From Pseudomonas fluorescens (lineage in GTDB: Bacteria; Pseudomonadota; Gammaproteobacteria; Pseudomonadales; Pseudomonadaceae): 64,000 bases of DNA. The stretch is taken from assembly GCF_902497775.2 (NCBI RefSeq), contig NZ_OZ024668.1, positions 4,262,326 to 4,326,325 of the forward strand, written 5' to 3'. Positions within the stretch are counted from its first letter, which is position 1. Each line of letters begins with the position of its first letter. Made by a program: the position numbers and the translations under genes. The notes beneath the pieces are model-generated. The model was not told the DNA's origin and searched no databases. It saw only the letters and a program-made list of their open reading frames with translations. Positions 28,710 through 37,375 of the stretch are shown piece after piece.

Positions 28710-30068
28710 ATGACCGCGCTACTGGACACCCTTGTCGCCGAACTGCAGTTGCCAACGGCACTGCTCAACGCCCTGTACTTTCGCGGCAGCGGCGCCCTGC
28801 CTTCGACCTTCGCCGTCACCGAACTTGCCAGTAGCAGCATTGCCGCCTGCGGCCTGGCAATCACAGAACTGCTGCAGCGCCAGCTCGAGCAACAACCTGC
28901 CGTCGAGGTTGACCGCCGCCTGAGCTCGTTCTGGTTTGCCACCAGCCTGCGCCCGCAAGGATGGGGCACACCGCCGCTGTGGGATCCGATTGCCGGTGAC
29001 TACCCGACCGAGGATGGCTGGATCCGTCTTCATACCAATGCAACTCATCATCGAGCTGCCGCCGAAAAAGTAGTGGGCCGTGCGGCTGATCGCGCACAAA
29101 TGGCTGATCTGGTTGCGCGCTGGCGCGCAAGCGAGCTGGAAAGCGCGATAGTCACCGCGGGCGGTTGCGCCGCGCAAATGCGTAACTGGCCCGAATGGTC
29201 CGCCCACCCTCAGGGCCTGGCAGTGAATGCCGAGCCGTTGATTCACCGCCAACTGGCTCCAGCCTTTACAACCAGACGCTGGACCGGTAACGCCGTCCGA
29301 CCTTTGGCCGGGGTCAAGGTCCTGGACCTGACCCGGATCCTCGCCGGCCCCACAGCCAGCCGCCTGCTGGCTGGCTTTGGCGCCGATGTGCTGCGTATCG
29401 ATCCACCGGGCTGGGAAGAGCCGGCAGTGGTCGCCGAGGTGACCTTGGGTAAACGTTGTGCGCGCCTTGACTTGCACGATGGGGATGATCGACGGGTGTT
29501 TGAATGCCTACTCAGTGAAGCCGATATTCTCCTGCATGGTTACCGCGCCGATGCCCTCGAACGACTGGGGTATGCCAGCGAGCAGCGCCGCCAACTCAAC
29601 CCCGGACTGATTGATGTGAGCCTCAACGCCTATGGCTGGAGCGGCCCCTGGCAACAGCGCCGGGGCTTCGATAGCCTGGTGCAGATGAGCTGCGGCATCG
29701 CTTGTGAAGGCATGCATTGGCAACAGGCTGAAAAGCCCGTGCCGCTACCGGTGCAGGCATTGGACCATGGCACCGGGTACCTGATGGCGGCTGCGGCGAT
29801 CAAGGCCTACAGCGAACGCCTGGGCAGCGGTTGCGGGGCAACCCTGCGCCTGTCGCTGGCGCGCACGGCGAAGCTGCTGATCGATCAGGGCACGGGGGCA
29901 GCGGATTTGCCGTTGCAGGCTGAGACGGCAGCGGATCTGAACCCGCTGCTGGAGCAGACGCCCTGGGGGATGACGCAACGGCTGAAGGCGCCGTTGCTGG
30001 TCGAAGGCGCGCCGTTGGCTTGGCAGCGTGGGGCTTGTGAGCTGGGCTCGGCTTTGGCGCGATGGTGA
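28710..30068 (+). CDS. CaiB/BaiF family (class III) CoA-transferase homologue with swapped domain order
   Basis: A 452-residue protein from ATG 28710, with GGAGG 7 bases upstream. The usual N-terminal CaiB motif, GVKVLDLTRILAGPTASRLL, is found only at about residue 201. The smaller domain (PIAGDYPTEDGWIRLHTN, ELESAI, PQGLAVNAEPL), normally C-terminal, comes first. The likely catalytic Asp is D352 in VQALDHGTGYL. The order suggests a circular permutation, or the surviving half of a duplicated ancestor. It probably moves CoA between organic acids, but no substrate gene lies nearby. Confidence 0.88.
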   Translation: MTALLDTLVAELQLPTALLNALYFRGSGALPSTFAVTELASSSIAACGLAITELLQRQLEQQPAVEVDRRLSSFWFATSLRPQGWGTPPLWDPIAGDYPTEDGWIRLHTNATHHRAAAEKVVGRAADRAQMADLVARWRASELESAIVTAGGCAAQMRNWPEWSAHPQGLAVNAEPLIHRQLAPAFTTRRWTGNAVRPLAGVKVLDLTRILAGPTASRLLAGFGADVLRIDPPGWEEPAVVAEVTLGKRCARLDLHDGDDRRVFECLLSEADILLHGYRADALERLGYASEQRRQLNPGLIDVSLNAYGWSGPWQQRRGFDSLVQMSCGIACEGMHWQQAEKPVPLPVQALDHGTGYLMAAAAIKAYSERLGSGCGATLRLSLARTAKLLIDQGTGAADLPLQAETAADLNPLLEQTPWGMTQRLKAPLLVEGAPLAWQRGACELGSALARW

Positions 30069-30071
30069 CAC

Positions 30072-30094
30072 CATCGCGGGTCAAGCCCGCGATG
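30072..30094. repeat. Single REP hairpin between convergent genes
   Basis: Perfect 9-bp stem CATCGCGGG/CCCGCGATG with loop TCAAG. It fills the 29-base gap between the convergent CoA-transferase and arcD-like genes and may act as a shared transcript end. Confidence 0.85.
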
Positions 30095-30097
30095 CTT

Positions 30098-31525
30098 TCA
30101 AAGGCTCAACACCCCACTGTACAAGCCATAAGCCGCCAACCCCGCGCCCACCAGTACGGCGGCAAAGATCAGCTTCTCCCAGGTGGTGAACAGTGCCTGC
30201 CCCTGCTCATGCTTGGCCCGGGCAAACAGGATCACCCCCGGCGCATACAGCAGCGCCGACAGCAGCAGGTACTTCAGTCCACCCGCATACAGCAGCCAGA
30301 TCGCGTAGATCAACGCGATGCCCGCAATCACCAGGTCCTTGCGCCGCGCGCCCGGGTGCCCTGCGTACGACTCGCCGCGCACCGCCAGCAACACCGCGTA
30401 AGCCGCCGACCACAGGTACGGCACGAGGATCATCGACGAGGCCAGGTAGATCAGACTGGTGTAGGTCCCGGCGGAAAACAGGGTGATCAGCAAGAACAGC
30501 TGAATCATCACATTGGTCAGCCACAGCGCATTGGCCGGTACGTGATTGGCATTTTCCTTGGCCAGAAAGCGCGGCATGGTCTGGTCGCGGGCCGTGGCGA
30601 ACAGAATCTCGGCGCACAGCAAGGCCCACGAGAGCAACGCCCCCAGCAGCGACACTGCCAGGCCGATGCTGATCAGCAACGCGCCCCAGGGCCCAACGAT
30701 ATGTTCAAGCACCGAAGCCAGCGACGGGTTCTGCAGCGCCGCCAGTTCCGGCTGGGTCATGACCCCCAGCGACAGTACGTTGACCAGCACCAGCAGGGCC
30801 AGCACGCCAATAAAACCGATCACCGTGGCCTTGCCCACATCCGAGCGTTTCGCCGCCCGACCCGAGTAAACGCTGGCGCCCTCGATGCCGATGAACACGA
30901 ACACCGTCACCAGCATCATGTTACGCACCTGGTCGAGCACCCCGCCAAACTTCGGGTTACTCAAGCCCCAGATGTCACGGGTAAAAATGTCGGCACGAAA
31001 GGCCACGGCAGCAATGACGATGAACATCACCAGCGGCACGATCTTCGCCACGGTGGTCACCTGGTTGATGAATGCGGCCTCCTTGATCCCGCGCAGCACC
31101 AGAAAATGCACCGCCCACAGCAGCAACGAGGCGCAAGCGATGGCAATCGGCGTGTTGCCCTCGCCAAACACCGGGAAGTAGAAGCCCAGGGTGCTGAACA
31201 GCAGCACGAAGTAGCCGACGTTGCCCAGCCAGGCGCTGATCCAGTAACCCCAGGCTGAAGAAAACCCCATGTACTCGCCAAAGCCGGCCTTGGCATAGGC
31301 ATACACGCCGGAATCTAGCTCCGGCTTGCGGTTGGCCAGGGTCTGGAACACAAAGGCCAGGGCCAACATGCCCACCGCCGTGATGCCCCAACCGATCAGC
31401 ACGGCGCCGACGTCGGCACGCGCGGCCATGTTCTGCGGCAGCGAAAAGATCCCGCCGCCAATCATCGAGCCGACCACCAAGGCGATCAACGCACCCAGGC
31501 GCAGTTTCTGTCCAGGTTCGGACAT
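30098..31525 (-). CDS. ArcD-like basic amino acid antiporter (second copy)
   Basis: A 475-residue inner-membrane APC-family transporter with about 12-13 hydrophobic segments, the same length as ArcD at 31969 and very similar along its whole length. Shared blocks include GSMIGGGIFSLPQNMAA, YAYAKAGFGEYMGFSSAWGYW and ANALWLTN. It is expected to exchange arginine for ornithine or a related pair. It stands alone, divergent from arcDABC, with AGGGGA before the ATG. I see no Anr-type palindrome near its start, so its control and perhaps its substrate may differ from ArcD. Confidence 0.93.
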   Translation of the reverse strand: MSEPGQKLRLGALIALVVGSMIGGGIFSLPQNMAARADVGAVLIGWGITAVGMLALAFVFQTLANRKPELDSGVYAYAKAGFGEYMGFSSAWGYWISAWLGNVGYFVLLFSTLGFYFPVFGEGNTPIAIACASLLLWAVHFLVLRGIKEAAFINQVTTVAKIVPLVMFIVIAAVAFRADIFTRDIWGLSNPKFGGVLDQVRNMMLVTVFVFIGIEGASVYSGRAAKRSDVGKATVIGFIGVLALLVLVNVLSLGVMTQPELAALQNPSLASVLEHIVGPWGALLISIGLAVSLLGALLSWALLCAEILFATARDQTMPRFLAKENANHVPANALWLTNVMIQLFLLITLFSAGTYTSLIYLASSMILVPYLWSAAYAVLLAVRGESYAGHPGARRKDLVIAGIALIYAIWLLYAGGLKYLLLSALLYAPGVILFARAKHEQGQALFTTWEKLIFAAVLVGAGLAAYGLYSGVLSL

Positions 31526-31968
31526 AGAGATCCCCTTTCTGTCTCGTGTTTGTAACGCCGAAGGTACACCCTGAGTTAAATATAAGCTCAGAGTAAGCGT
31601 CTATATATATTAAACCACTAAGCGCTCCCTGCTCATAACTAGCGCGTCTATGCCTGACGAACTAAATGGTGAGTTTTGTGCACAATTTCCGCTTCTTCAA
31701 GCTAATAAGATAATTTCTCAGGAAAAATTTGCGATTCGCCCAAAACGGACTAGCTTCAATTCTCGCAGCCCCGCAAGAGCGATTGCTCTAAAACGCCATG
31801 GAGGTGCCAGTGGACAAGGCTTGCAGCACTGTGCTCGGCATACTCCAGGAGGCTGTTTCAGTCACTGATTTGCAATGGAATGTCCTCATGAACTGACCTG
31901 AATCAGCTAATGACTTCGCCGCTGGATTTATTCTAGCGTCATCTCTTCTCCTGGTACGGAGTTAATCA
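31526..31968. other. 443-bp divergent promoter region between the two arcD genes
   Basis: AT-rich compared with the genes. It holds the Anr box and -10 element of arcD at its right end. On the left side, AT tracts such as TATATATATTAA near 31600 may belong to the second arcD promoter. A 72-codon open frame at 31650-31868 has no recognisable motif or ribosome site and is not called as a gene. Confidence 0.7.
31893..31934 (+). promoter_or_regulatory. Anr (Fnr-like) box and -10 element of arcDABC
   Basis: CTGAC-CTGA-ATCAG at 31893-31906 fits the Anr pattern TTGAT-N4-ATCAA apart from the outer bases. A -10-like TATTCT lies at 31929-31934. With a start near 31941 the box is centred at about -41.5, the standard class II activator position. 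This fits oxygen-limited induction of the arginine deiminase pathway. Confidence 0.75.
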
Positions 31969-33396
31969 ATGTCAGACGCTCCCGGAAAACTACGACTTGG
32001 TGCACTGGTTGCACTTGTGGTCGGCTCGATGATCGGCGGCGGGATCTTTTCGCTGCCGCAAAACATGGCCGCAAGTGCCGATGTAGGCGCTGTTCTGATC
32101 GGCTGGGGCATCACCGCCATCGGCATGCTGACCCTGGCTTTCGTGTTCCAGACCCTGGCCAATCGCAAGCCTGACCTGGACGGCGGGGTATACGCCTACG
32201 CCAAGGCCGGTTTCGGCGATTACATGGGCTTTTCTTCAGCCTGGGGCTACTGGATCAGTGCCTGGCTCGGCAACGTCGGCTACTTCGTGTTGCTGTTCAG
32301 CACCCTCGGCTACTTCTTCCCGATTTTTGGCGAGGGCAACACCCCGGCGGCGGTCATCGGCGCCTCGGTGCTGCTCTGGGCCGTGCACTTTTTGGTACTG
32401 CGCGGCATCAAGGAAGCGGCATTCATCAACCTGGTCACCACCGTGGCCAAAGTCGTGCCGCTGGCACTGTTCGTACTGATCGCCCTGTTCGCCTTCAAGC
32501 TGGACATCTTCACCGCTGACATCTGGGGCTCGATGAACCCGGACCTGGGCAGCGTGATGAACCAGGTGCGCAACATGATGCTGGTCACCGTCTGGGTGTT
32601 CATCGGTATCGAGGGCGCGAGCATCTTCTCGGCCCGGGCAGAAAAACGCTCGGACGTGGGTAAGGCCACGGTGATCGGTTTCATCACCGTGCTGCTGTTC
32701 CTGGTGCTGGTCAACGTGCTGTCGCTGGGCATCATGACCCAACCGGAACTGGCCAAGCTGCAGAACCCATCGATGGCCGCCGTGCTTGAGCACGTGGTTG
32801 GTCACTGGGGCGCGGTGCTGATCAGCGTCGGCCTGATCATCTCGCTGCTCGGTGCCCTGCTGTCCTGGGTACTGCTGTGCGCCGAGATCATGTTTGCCGC
32901 CGCCAAAGACCACACCATGCCGGAGTTCCTGCGCCGCGAGAACGCCAACCACGTACCGGCCAACGCCCTGTGGCTGACCAACGCCATGGTGCAGATCTTC
33001 CTGGTCATCACTCTGTTTTCGGCCAGTACCTACCTGTCACTGATCTACCTCGCCACCTCGATGATCCTGGTGCCTTACCTGTGGTCGGCGGCCTATGCCT
33101 TTCTGCTCGCCCTGCGCAGCGAAACCTACGAACAGGCCCTGGCCGAACGTAAGAAGGACCTGGTCATCGGCGCCATCGCCCTGATCTACGCGATCTGGCT
33201 GCTGTATGCCGGTGGCGTCAAATACCTGCTGCTCTCGGCCCTACTGTATGCCCCTGGCGTGATCCTGTTCGCCAAGGCCAAGCGCGAGGTCGGCCAACCG
33301 ATTTTTACCAACGTGGAGAAGCTGATCTTCGCCGCCGTAGTCATCGGCGCCCTGGTGGCTGCCTATGGCCTGTACGACGGCTTCCTGACTCTGTAA
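31969..33396 (+). CDS. arcD: Arginine/ornithine antiporter ArcD
   Basis: A 475-residue inner-membrane antiporter with about 12-13 hydrophobic segments (GALVALVVGSMIGGGIFSLP near the N terminus). It brings in arginine and exports ornithine for the deiminase pathway. It is the first gene of arcDABC, directly downstream of the Anr box, and arcA follows after 33 bases. Confidence 0.96.
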   Translation: MSDAPGKLRLGALVALVVGSMIGGGIFSLPQNMAASADVGAVLIGWGITAIGMLTLAFVFQTLANRKPDLDGGVYAYAKAGFGDYMGFSSAWGYWISAWLGNVGYFVLLFSTLGYFFPIFGEGNTPAAVIGASVLLWAVHFLVLRGIKEAAFINLVTTVAKVVPLALFVLIALFAFKLDIFTADIWGSMNPDLGSVMNQVRNMMLVTVWVFIGIEGASIFSARAEKRSDVGKATVIGFITVLLFLVLVNVLSLGIMTQPELAKLQNPSMAAVLEHVVGHWGAVLISVGLIISLLGALLSWVLLCAEIMFAAAKDHTMPEFLRRENANHVPANALWLTNAMVQIFLVITLFSASTYLSLIYLATSMILVPYLWSAAYAFLLALRSETYEQALAERKKDLVIGAIALIYAIWLLYAGGVKYLLLSALLYAPGVILFAKAKREVGQPIFTNVEKLIFAAVVIGALVAAYGLYDGFLTL

Positions 33397-33429
33397 CCAC
33401 CCGTTTTCGCAACTTGGAGGAAATGAACC

Positions 33430-34686
33430 ATGTCCACGGATAAAGTTAAGTACGGCGTACATTCCGAAGCCGGCAAACTGCGCAAAGTGATGGTCTGCTC
33501 CCCTGGCCTGGCGCACCAGCGCCTGACCCCGAGCAACTGCGATGAACTGCTGTTCGATGACGTCATCTGGGTCAATCAGGCCAAGCGCGACCACTTCGAC
33601 TTCGTCACCAAGATGCGTGAGCGTGGCATCGAAGTGCTGGAAATGCACAACCTGCTGACCGAGACCATCCAGAACCCCGAAGCGCTGAAATGGATCCTCG
33701 ACCGCAAGATCACCCCAGACACCGTCGGTGTCGGCCTGACCAACGAAGTGCGCAGCTGGCTCGAAGGCCTGGAGCCACGCAAACTGGCCGAGTTCCTGAT
33801 CGGCGGCGTCGCCGGTGAAGACCTGCCCGACAGCGAAGGCGCCAGCGTCATCAAGATGTACCGCGACTACCTGGGCCACTCAAGCTTCCTGCTCGACCCA
33901 CTGCCCAACACCCAGTTCACCCGCGACACCACCTGCTGGATCTACGGCGGCGTAACCCTCAACCCGATGTACTGGCCAGCGCGACGCCAGGAAACCCTGC
34001 TGACCACCGCCATCTACAAGTTCCACCCCGAGTTCACCGGTGCCGACTTTGAAGTCTGGTACGGCGACCCGGACCATGACCACGGCAAGGCCACCCTCGA
34101 AGGCGGCGACGTCATGCCGATCGGCAATGGCGTGGTACTGATCGGCATGGGCGAGCGCACCTCGCGTCAGGCCATCGGTCAACTGGCGCAATCGCTGTTT
34201 GCCAAAGGCGCGGTCGAGAAGGTCGTGGTGGCCGGCTTGCCGAAATCCCGCGCAGCGATGCACCTGGATACCGTATTCAGCTTCTGCGACCGCGACCTGG
34301 TCACGGTCTTCCCGGAAGTGGTCAAGGAAATCGTCCCGTTCGTCATCCGTCCGGACAGCAGCAAGCCATACGGCATGGACGTGCGCCGCGAGAACAAGTC
34401 GTTCCTCGATGTGGTCGCCGAATCGCTCAACCTGAAAAAACTGCGCGTGGTCGAGACCGGCGGCAACAGCTTCGCCGCCGAACGCGAGCAATGGGATGAC
34501 GGCAACAACGTGGTGGCGGTAGAGCCTGGCGTGGTCATCGGCTACGACCGCAACACCTACACCAACACCCTGCTGCGCAAGGCGGGCATCGAAGTCATCA
34601 CCATCAGCGCCGGCGAACTGGGCCGTGGCCGCGGCGGCGGTCACTGCATGACCTGCCCGATCGTGCGCGACCCTATCGACTACTAA
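33430..34686 (+). CDS. arcA: Arginine deiminase
   Basis: Converts arginine to citrulline and ammonia. At 418 residues it has the length of the P. aeruginosa enzyme. The catalytic Cys is C406 in [10 protein letters not shown], the catalytic His lies in [14 protein letters not shown] near residue 278, and the substrate-binding block [12 protein letters not shown] is near 157. GGAGG precedes the ATG. Confidence 0.98.
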   Translation: MSTDKVKYGVHSEAGKLRKVMVCSPGLAHQRLTPSNCDELLFDDVIWVNQAKRDHFDFVTKMRERGIEVLEMHNLLTETIQNPEALKWILDRKITPDTVGVGLTNEVRSWLEGLEPRKLAEFLIGGVAGEDLPDSEGASVIKMYRDYLGHSSFLLDPLPNTQFTRDTTCWIYGGVTLNPMYWPARRQETLLTTAIYKFHPEFTGADFEVWYGDPDHDHGKATLEGGDVMPIGNGVVLIGMGERTSRQAIGQLAQSLFAKGAVEKVVVAGLPKSRAAMHLDTVFSFCDRDLVTVFPEVVKEIVPFVIRPDSSKPYGMDVRRENKSFLDVVAESLNLKKLRVVETGGNSFAAEREQWDDGNNVVAVEPGVVIGYDRNTYTNTLLRKAGIEVITISAGELGRGRGGGHCMTCPIVRDPIDY

Positions 34687-34764
34687 ACGACCATCAACCG
34701 CCTGCACCCAGAGGTGCAGGCGGGCCGATCACCGCTTTCCGTTCCCAAGAACAGGAGAATCATC

Positions 34765-35775
34765 ATGGCGTTCAACATCCACAACCGTAACCTGCTGAGC
34801 CTGGAACACCACACCCCTCGCGAGTTGCGCTACCTGCTGGACCTGTCCCGCGACCTGAAACGTGCCAAGTACACCGGCACCGAGCAACAACACCTCAAAG
34901 GCAACAACATTGCGCTGATTTTCGAGAAGACCTCGACCCGCACCCGTTGCGCCTTCGAAGTGGCTGCCTACGACCAGGGCGCCAACGTCACTTACATCGA
35001 CCCGAACTCCTCGCAGATCGGCCACAAGGAGAGTATGAAGGACACCGCCCGCGTGCTCGGGCGCATGTATGACGCCATCGAGTACCGTGGCTTCAAACAG
35101 GAAATCGTCGAAGAACTGGCCAAGTTCGCCGGCGTGCCGGTGTTCAACGGCCTGACCGACGAATATCACCCGACCCAGATGATCGCCGACGTGCTGACCA
35201 TGCGTGAGCACGCCGACAAACCGATCCACGACATCAGCTACGCCTACCTGGGCGACGCCCGTAACAACATGGGCAACTCGCTGCTGCTGGTCGGTTCCAA
35301 GCTCGGCATGGACGTACGCATCTGCGCGCCGAAAGCCCTGTGGCCGCACGACGACCTGGTCGCCCGCTGCAAGAAATACGCAGAAGAAAGCGGCGCGCGC
35401 ATCACCCTGACCGAAGACCCGAAAGCCGCGGTCAAGGGCGTCGACTTCATCCACACCGACGTCTGGGTATCGATGGGCGAGCCGGTTGAAGCCTGGGGCG
35501 AACGCATCCAGCAACTGCTGCCGTACCAGGTCAACGCCGAGCTGATGAAAGCCACCGGCAACCCGCGGACCAAGTTCATGCACTGCCTGCCAGCGTTCCA
35601 CAACTCCGACACCAAGGTCGGCAAACAGATCGCCGAGCAGTACCCGAACCTGGCCAACGGTATCGAAGTGACCGACGACGTGTTCGAGTCGCCAGCCTGC
35701 ATCGCCTTCGAGCAAGCGGAAAACCGCATGCACACCATCAAGGCGATCCTGGTGTCGACCCTGGCTGACCTGTAA
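34765..35775 (+). CDS. arcB: Catabolic ornithine carbamoyltransferase
   Basis: Phosphorolyses citrulline to ornithine and carbamoyl phosphate. The start at 34765 has AGGAG 7 bases upstream and gives 336 residues, the size of the P. aeruginosa catabolic enzyme; an upstream extension of 17 residues is less likely. The carbamoyl-phosphate motif STRTRC is at residues 57-62, and the ornithine-site motif HCLPAFH is near 273. Confidence 0.97.
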   Translation: MAFNIHNRNLLSLEHHTPRELRYLLDLSRDLKRAKYTGTEQQHLKGNNIALIFEKTSTRTRCAFEVAAYDQGANVTYIDPNSSQIGHKESMKDTARVLGRMYDAIEYRGFKQEIVEELAKFAGVPVFNGLTDEYHPTQMIADVLTMREHADKPIHDISYAYLGDARNNMGNSLLLVGSKLGMDVRICAPKALWPHDDLVARCKKYAEESGARITLTEDPKAAVKGVDFIHTDVWVSMGEPVEAWGERIQQLLPYQVNAELMKATGNPRTKFMHCLPAFHNSDTKVGKQIAEQYPNLANGIEVTDDVFESPACIAFEQAENRMHTIKAILVSTLADL

Positions 35776-35791
35776 TCCAGCTGCCAACTAC

Positions 35792-35872
35792 TGTGGGAGC
35801 GGGCTTGCCCCGCGATAACGTCACCGCGGTGCAGCAGATGCACCGCCATCGCGGGGCAAGCCCGCTCCTACA
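35792..35872. repeat. REPIN between arcB and arcC
   Basis: Inverted REP units of the GGGAGCGGGCTTGCCCCGCG type face each other around a loop that itself has a CGGTGC...GCACCG hairpin. It lies inside the arc operon, 17 bases after the arcB stop. Confidence 0.92.
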
Positions 35873-35906
35873 GGGTGGCATCTCCCTTTCCTAGAAGGAC
35901 ATCATC

Positions 35907-36836
35907 ATGCGTATCGTTGTTGCATTGGGCGGCAACGCCCTGCTGCGCCGTGGCGAACCCATGACTGCAGACAATCAGCGCGCCAATATCCGCATCGCCG
36001 CCGAGCAGATCGCCAAGATCCATCCGGGTAACGAGCTGGTCATCGCCCACGGCAATGGCCCGCAAGTTGGCCTGCTGTCATTGCAGGCGCAATCCTACAA
36101 GCCTGACGAAGCCTACCCACTGGACGTGCTCGGGGCGGAAACCGAGGGCATGATCGGCTACATCATCGAACAGGAGCTGGGCAACCTGCTGGACTTCGAA
36201 GTGCCGTTCGCCACCCTCCTGACCCAGGTCGAGGTGGACGCCAACGACCCGGCCTTCAAGGACCCGACCAAGTTCATCGGCCCGGTCTACAGCAAGGAAG
36301 ACGCCGAGCGCCTGGCCAAGGAGAAAGGCTGGGTGGTCAAGGCCGACGGCGATAAATACCGCCGTGTGGTAGCCAGCCCGAAACCCAAGCGCATCTTCGA
36401 GATTCGCCCGATCAAATGGCTGCTGGAAAAGAGCAGCATCGTCATCTGCGCCGGCGGTGGCGGCATTCCGACCATGTATGACGCCGACCACAAGCTCAAG
36501 GGCATCGAGGCGGTGATCGACAAGGACCTGTGCTCGGCGCTGCTGGCCGAACAGCTGGAATCCGACCTGCTGGTGATCGCCACCGACGTCAACGCCGCGT
36601 TCATCGACTACGGCAAGCCGACCCAAAAAGCCATTGCCCAGGCGCACCCGGACGAGCTCGAACGCCTCGGCTTTGCCGCAGGCTCCATGGGCCCGAAGGT
36701 CCAGGCTGCTTGCGACTTTGCGCGTAACACCGGCAAAGTGGCGGTTATCGGTTCGCTGGCCGACATCGAGGATATCGTCAAGGGTACGGCCGGTACCCGG
36801 GTGAGCACCTCGAAGCCTGGAATCAGCTACCGTTGA
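35907..36836 (+). CDS. arcC: Carbamate kinase
   Basis: Makes ATP from carbamoyl phosphate and ADP, the energy-yielding step of the arginine deiminase pathway. The protein has 309 residues. Family motifs [15 protein letters not shown] at the N terminus, [11 protein letters not shown] near residue 50, and CAGGGGIP near 190 are present. AGAAGGA precedes the ATG. Last enzyme of arcDABC. Confidence 0.97.
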   Translation: MRIVVALGGNALLRRGEPMTADNQRANIRIAAEQIAKIHPGNELVIAHGNGPQVGLLSLQAQSYKPDEAYPLDVLGAETEGMIGYIIEQELGNLLDFEVPFATLLTQVEVDANDPAFKDPTKFIGPVYSKEDAERLAKEKGWVVKADGDKYRRVVASPKPKRIFEIRPIKWLLEKSSIVICAGGGGIPTMYDADHKLKGIEAVIDKDLCSALLAEQLESDLLVIATDVNAAFIDYGKPTQKAIAQAHPDELERLGFAAGSMGPKVQAACDFARNTGKVAVIGSLADIEDIVKGTAGTRVSTSKPGISYR

Positions 36837-36891
36837 ATGCAGTGGGCGGGCTTGCGGGCCCGCCATTTTCAACCTTCCGGAGGATCGCACC

Positions 36892-37260
36892 ATGGCCCAG
36901 TTTCAACCTGGTCACGTCCATATCGAGCGCACCGCGCTGAACAAGAATGATCACAGCTATGACCTGAACATCAATTACGAAGTGGCGCAGGACCCCAGGG
37001 AAGGCCGAGGCATTCAGTTCCGCATGCATGGCAGCATCGAAGGCAAGCCGGTGGACGAAAACTTCTTCCTGGCCAAGGATCAGGTCCTCCCCAGCTTCCT
37101 CAGCCTCGCCACTCGCAAGGCCCAGAGCTACCTGCCAGCGCCGAAGAAATTCGAGAGCCTGGGGTCGACTCACAAGATCTATGACCTGATGTTCGATGAT
37201 ATTCGGACTCAGCTGGATGTGAAGTCTGGCGACTCGGTCAAGCCAGAACATCTGGAATAG
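36892..37260 (+). CDS. DUF5064 family protein
   Basis: A 122-residue soluble protein with GGAGG 8 bases before the ATG. It fits the pseudomonad DUF5064 family (FQPGHVHIERTALN, SYDLNINYEV, DPREGRGIQFRMHGSIEG). It lies 55 bases after arcC on the same strand and may be read through from the arc operon. Its function is unknown. Confidence 0.85.
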   Translation: MAQFQPGHVHIERTALNKNDHSYDLNINYEVAQDPREGRGIQFRMHGSIEGKPVDENFFLAKDQVLPSFLSLATRKAQSYLPAPKKFESLGSTHKIYDLMFDDIRTQLDVKSGDSVKPEHLE

Positions 37261-37272
37261 CCTTCGGGCCTC

Positions 37273-37324
37273 ATCGCGGGGCAAGCCCGCTCCCACCCAG
37301 GTAGGAGCGGGCTTGCCCCGCGAT
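37273..37324. repeat. REPIN between the DUF5064 gene and gcsR
   Basis: Two inverted REP units (ATCGCGGGGCAAGCCCGCTC and its complement) are separated by only about 10 bases and make a nearly perfect long hairpin. Confidence 0.93.
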
Positions 37325-37375
37325 TGCGCTGAACAGCATACTGGCCGCCTTCGGCAGCCTTGAACCCCTCCCCCC

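Noticed and set aside
26519..28969. An 816-codon open frame opposite the chemoreceptor
   Set aside because: Shadow of the GC-rich chemoreceptor gene; low-complexity Gly/Val/Leu/His composition and no family features.
28710..30068. A frameshift or truncated CoA-transferase
   Set aside because: The frame is intact with a good ribosome site, and both domains are present in swapped order, so permutation explains it better than damage.
31650..31868. A 72-codon open frame in the arcD-arcD gap
   Set aside because: No ribosome site, no motif, and it lies in an AT-rich promoter region.
35792..37324. Repeated 20-25 base units considered as a CRISPR array
   Set aside because: They are inverted REP pairs scattered singly between genes, without regular spacers or cas genes.
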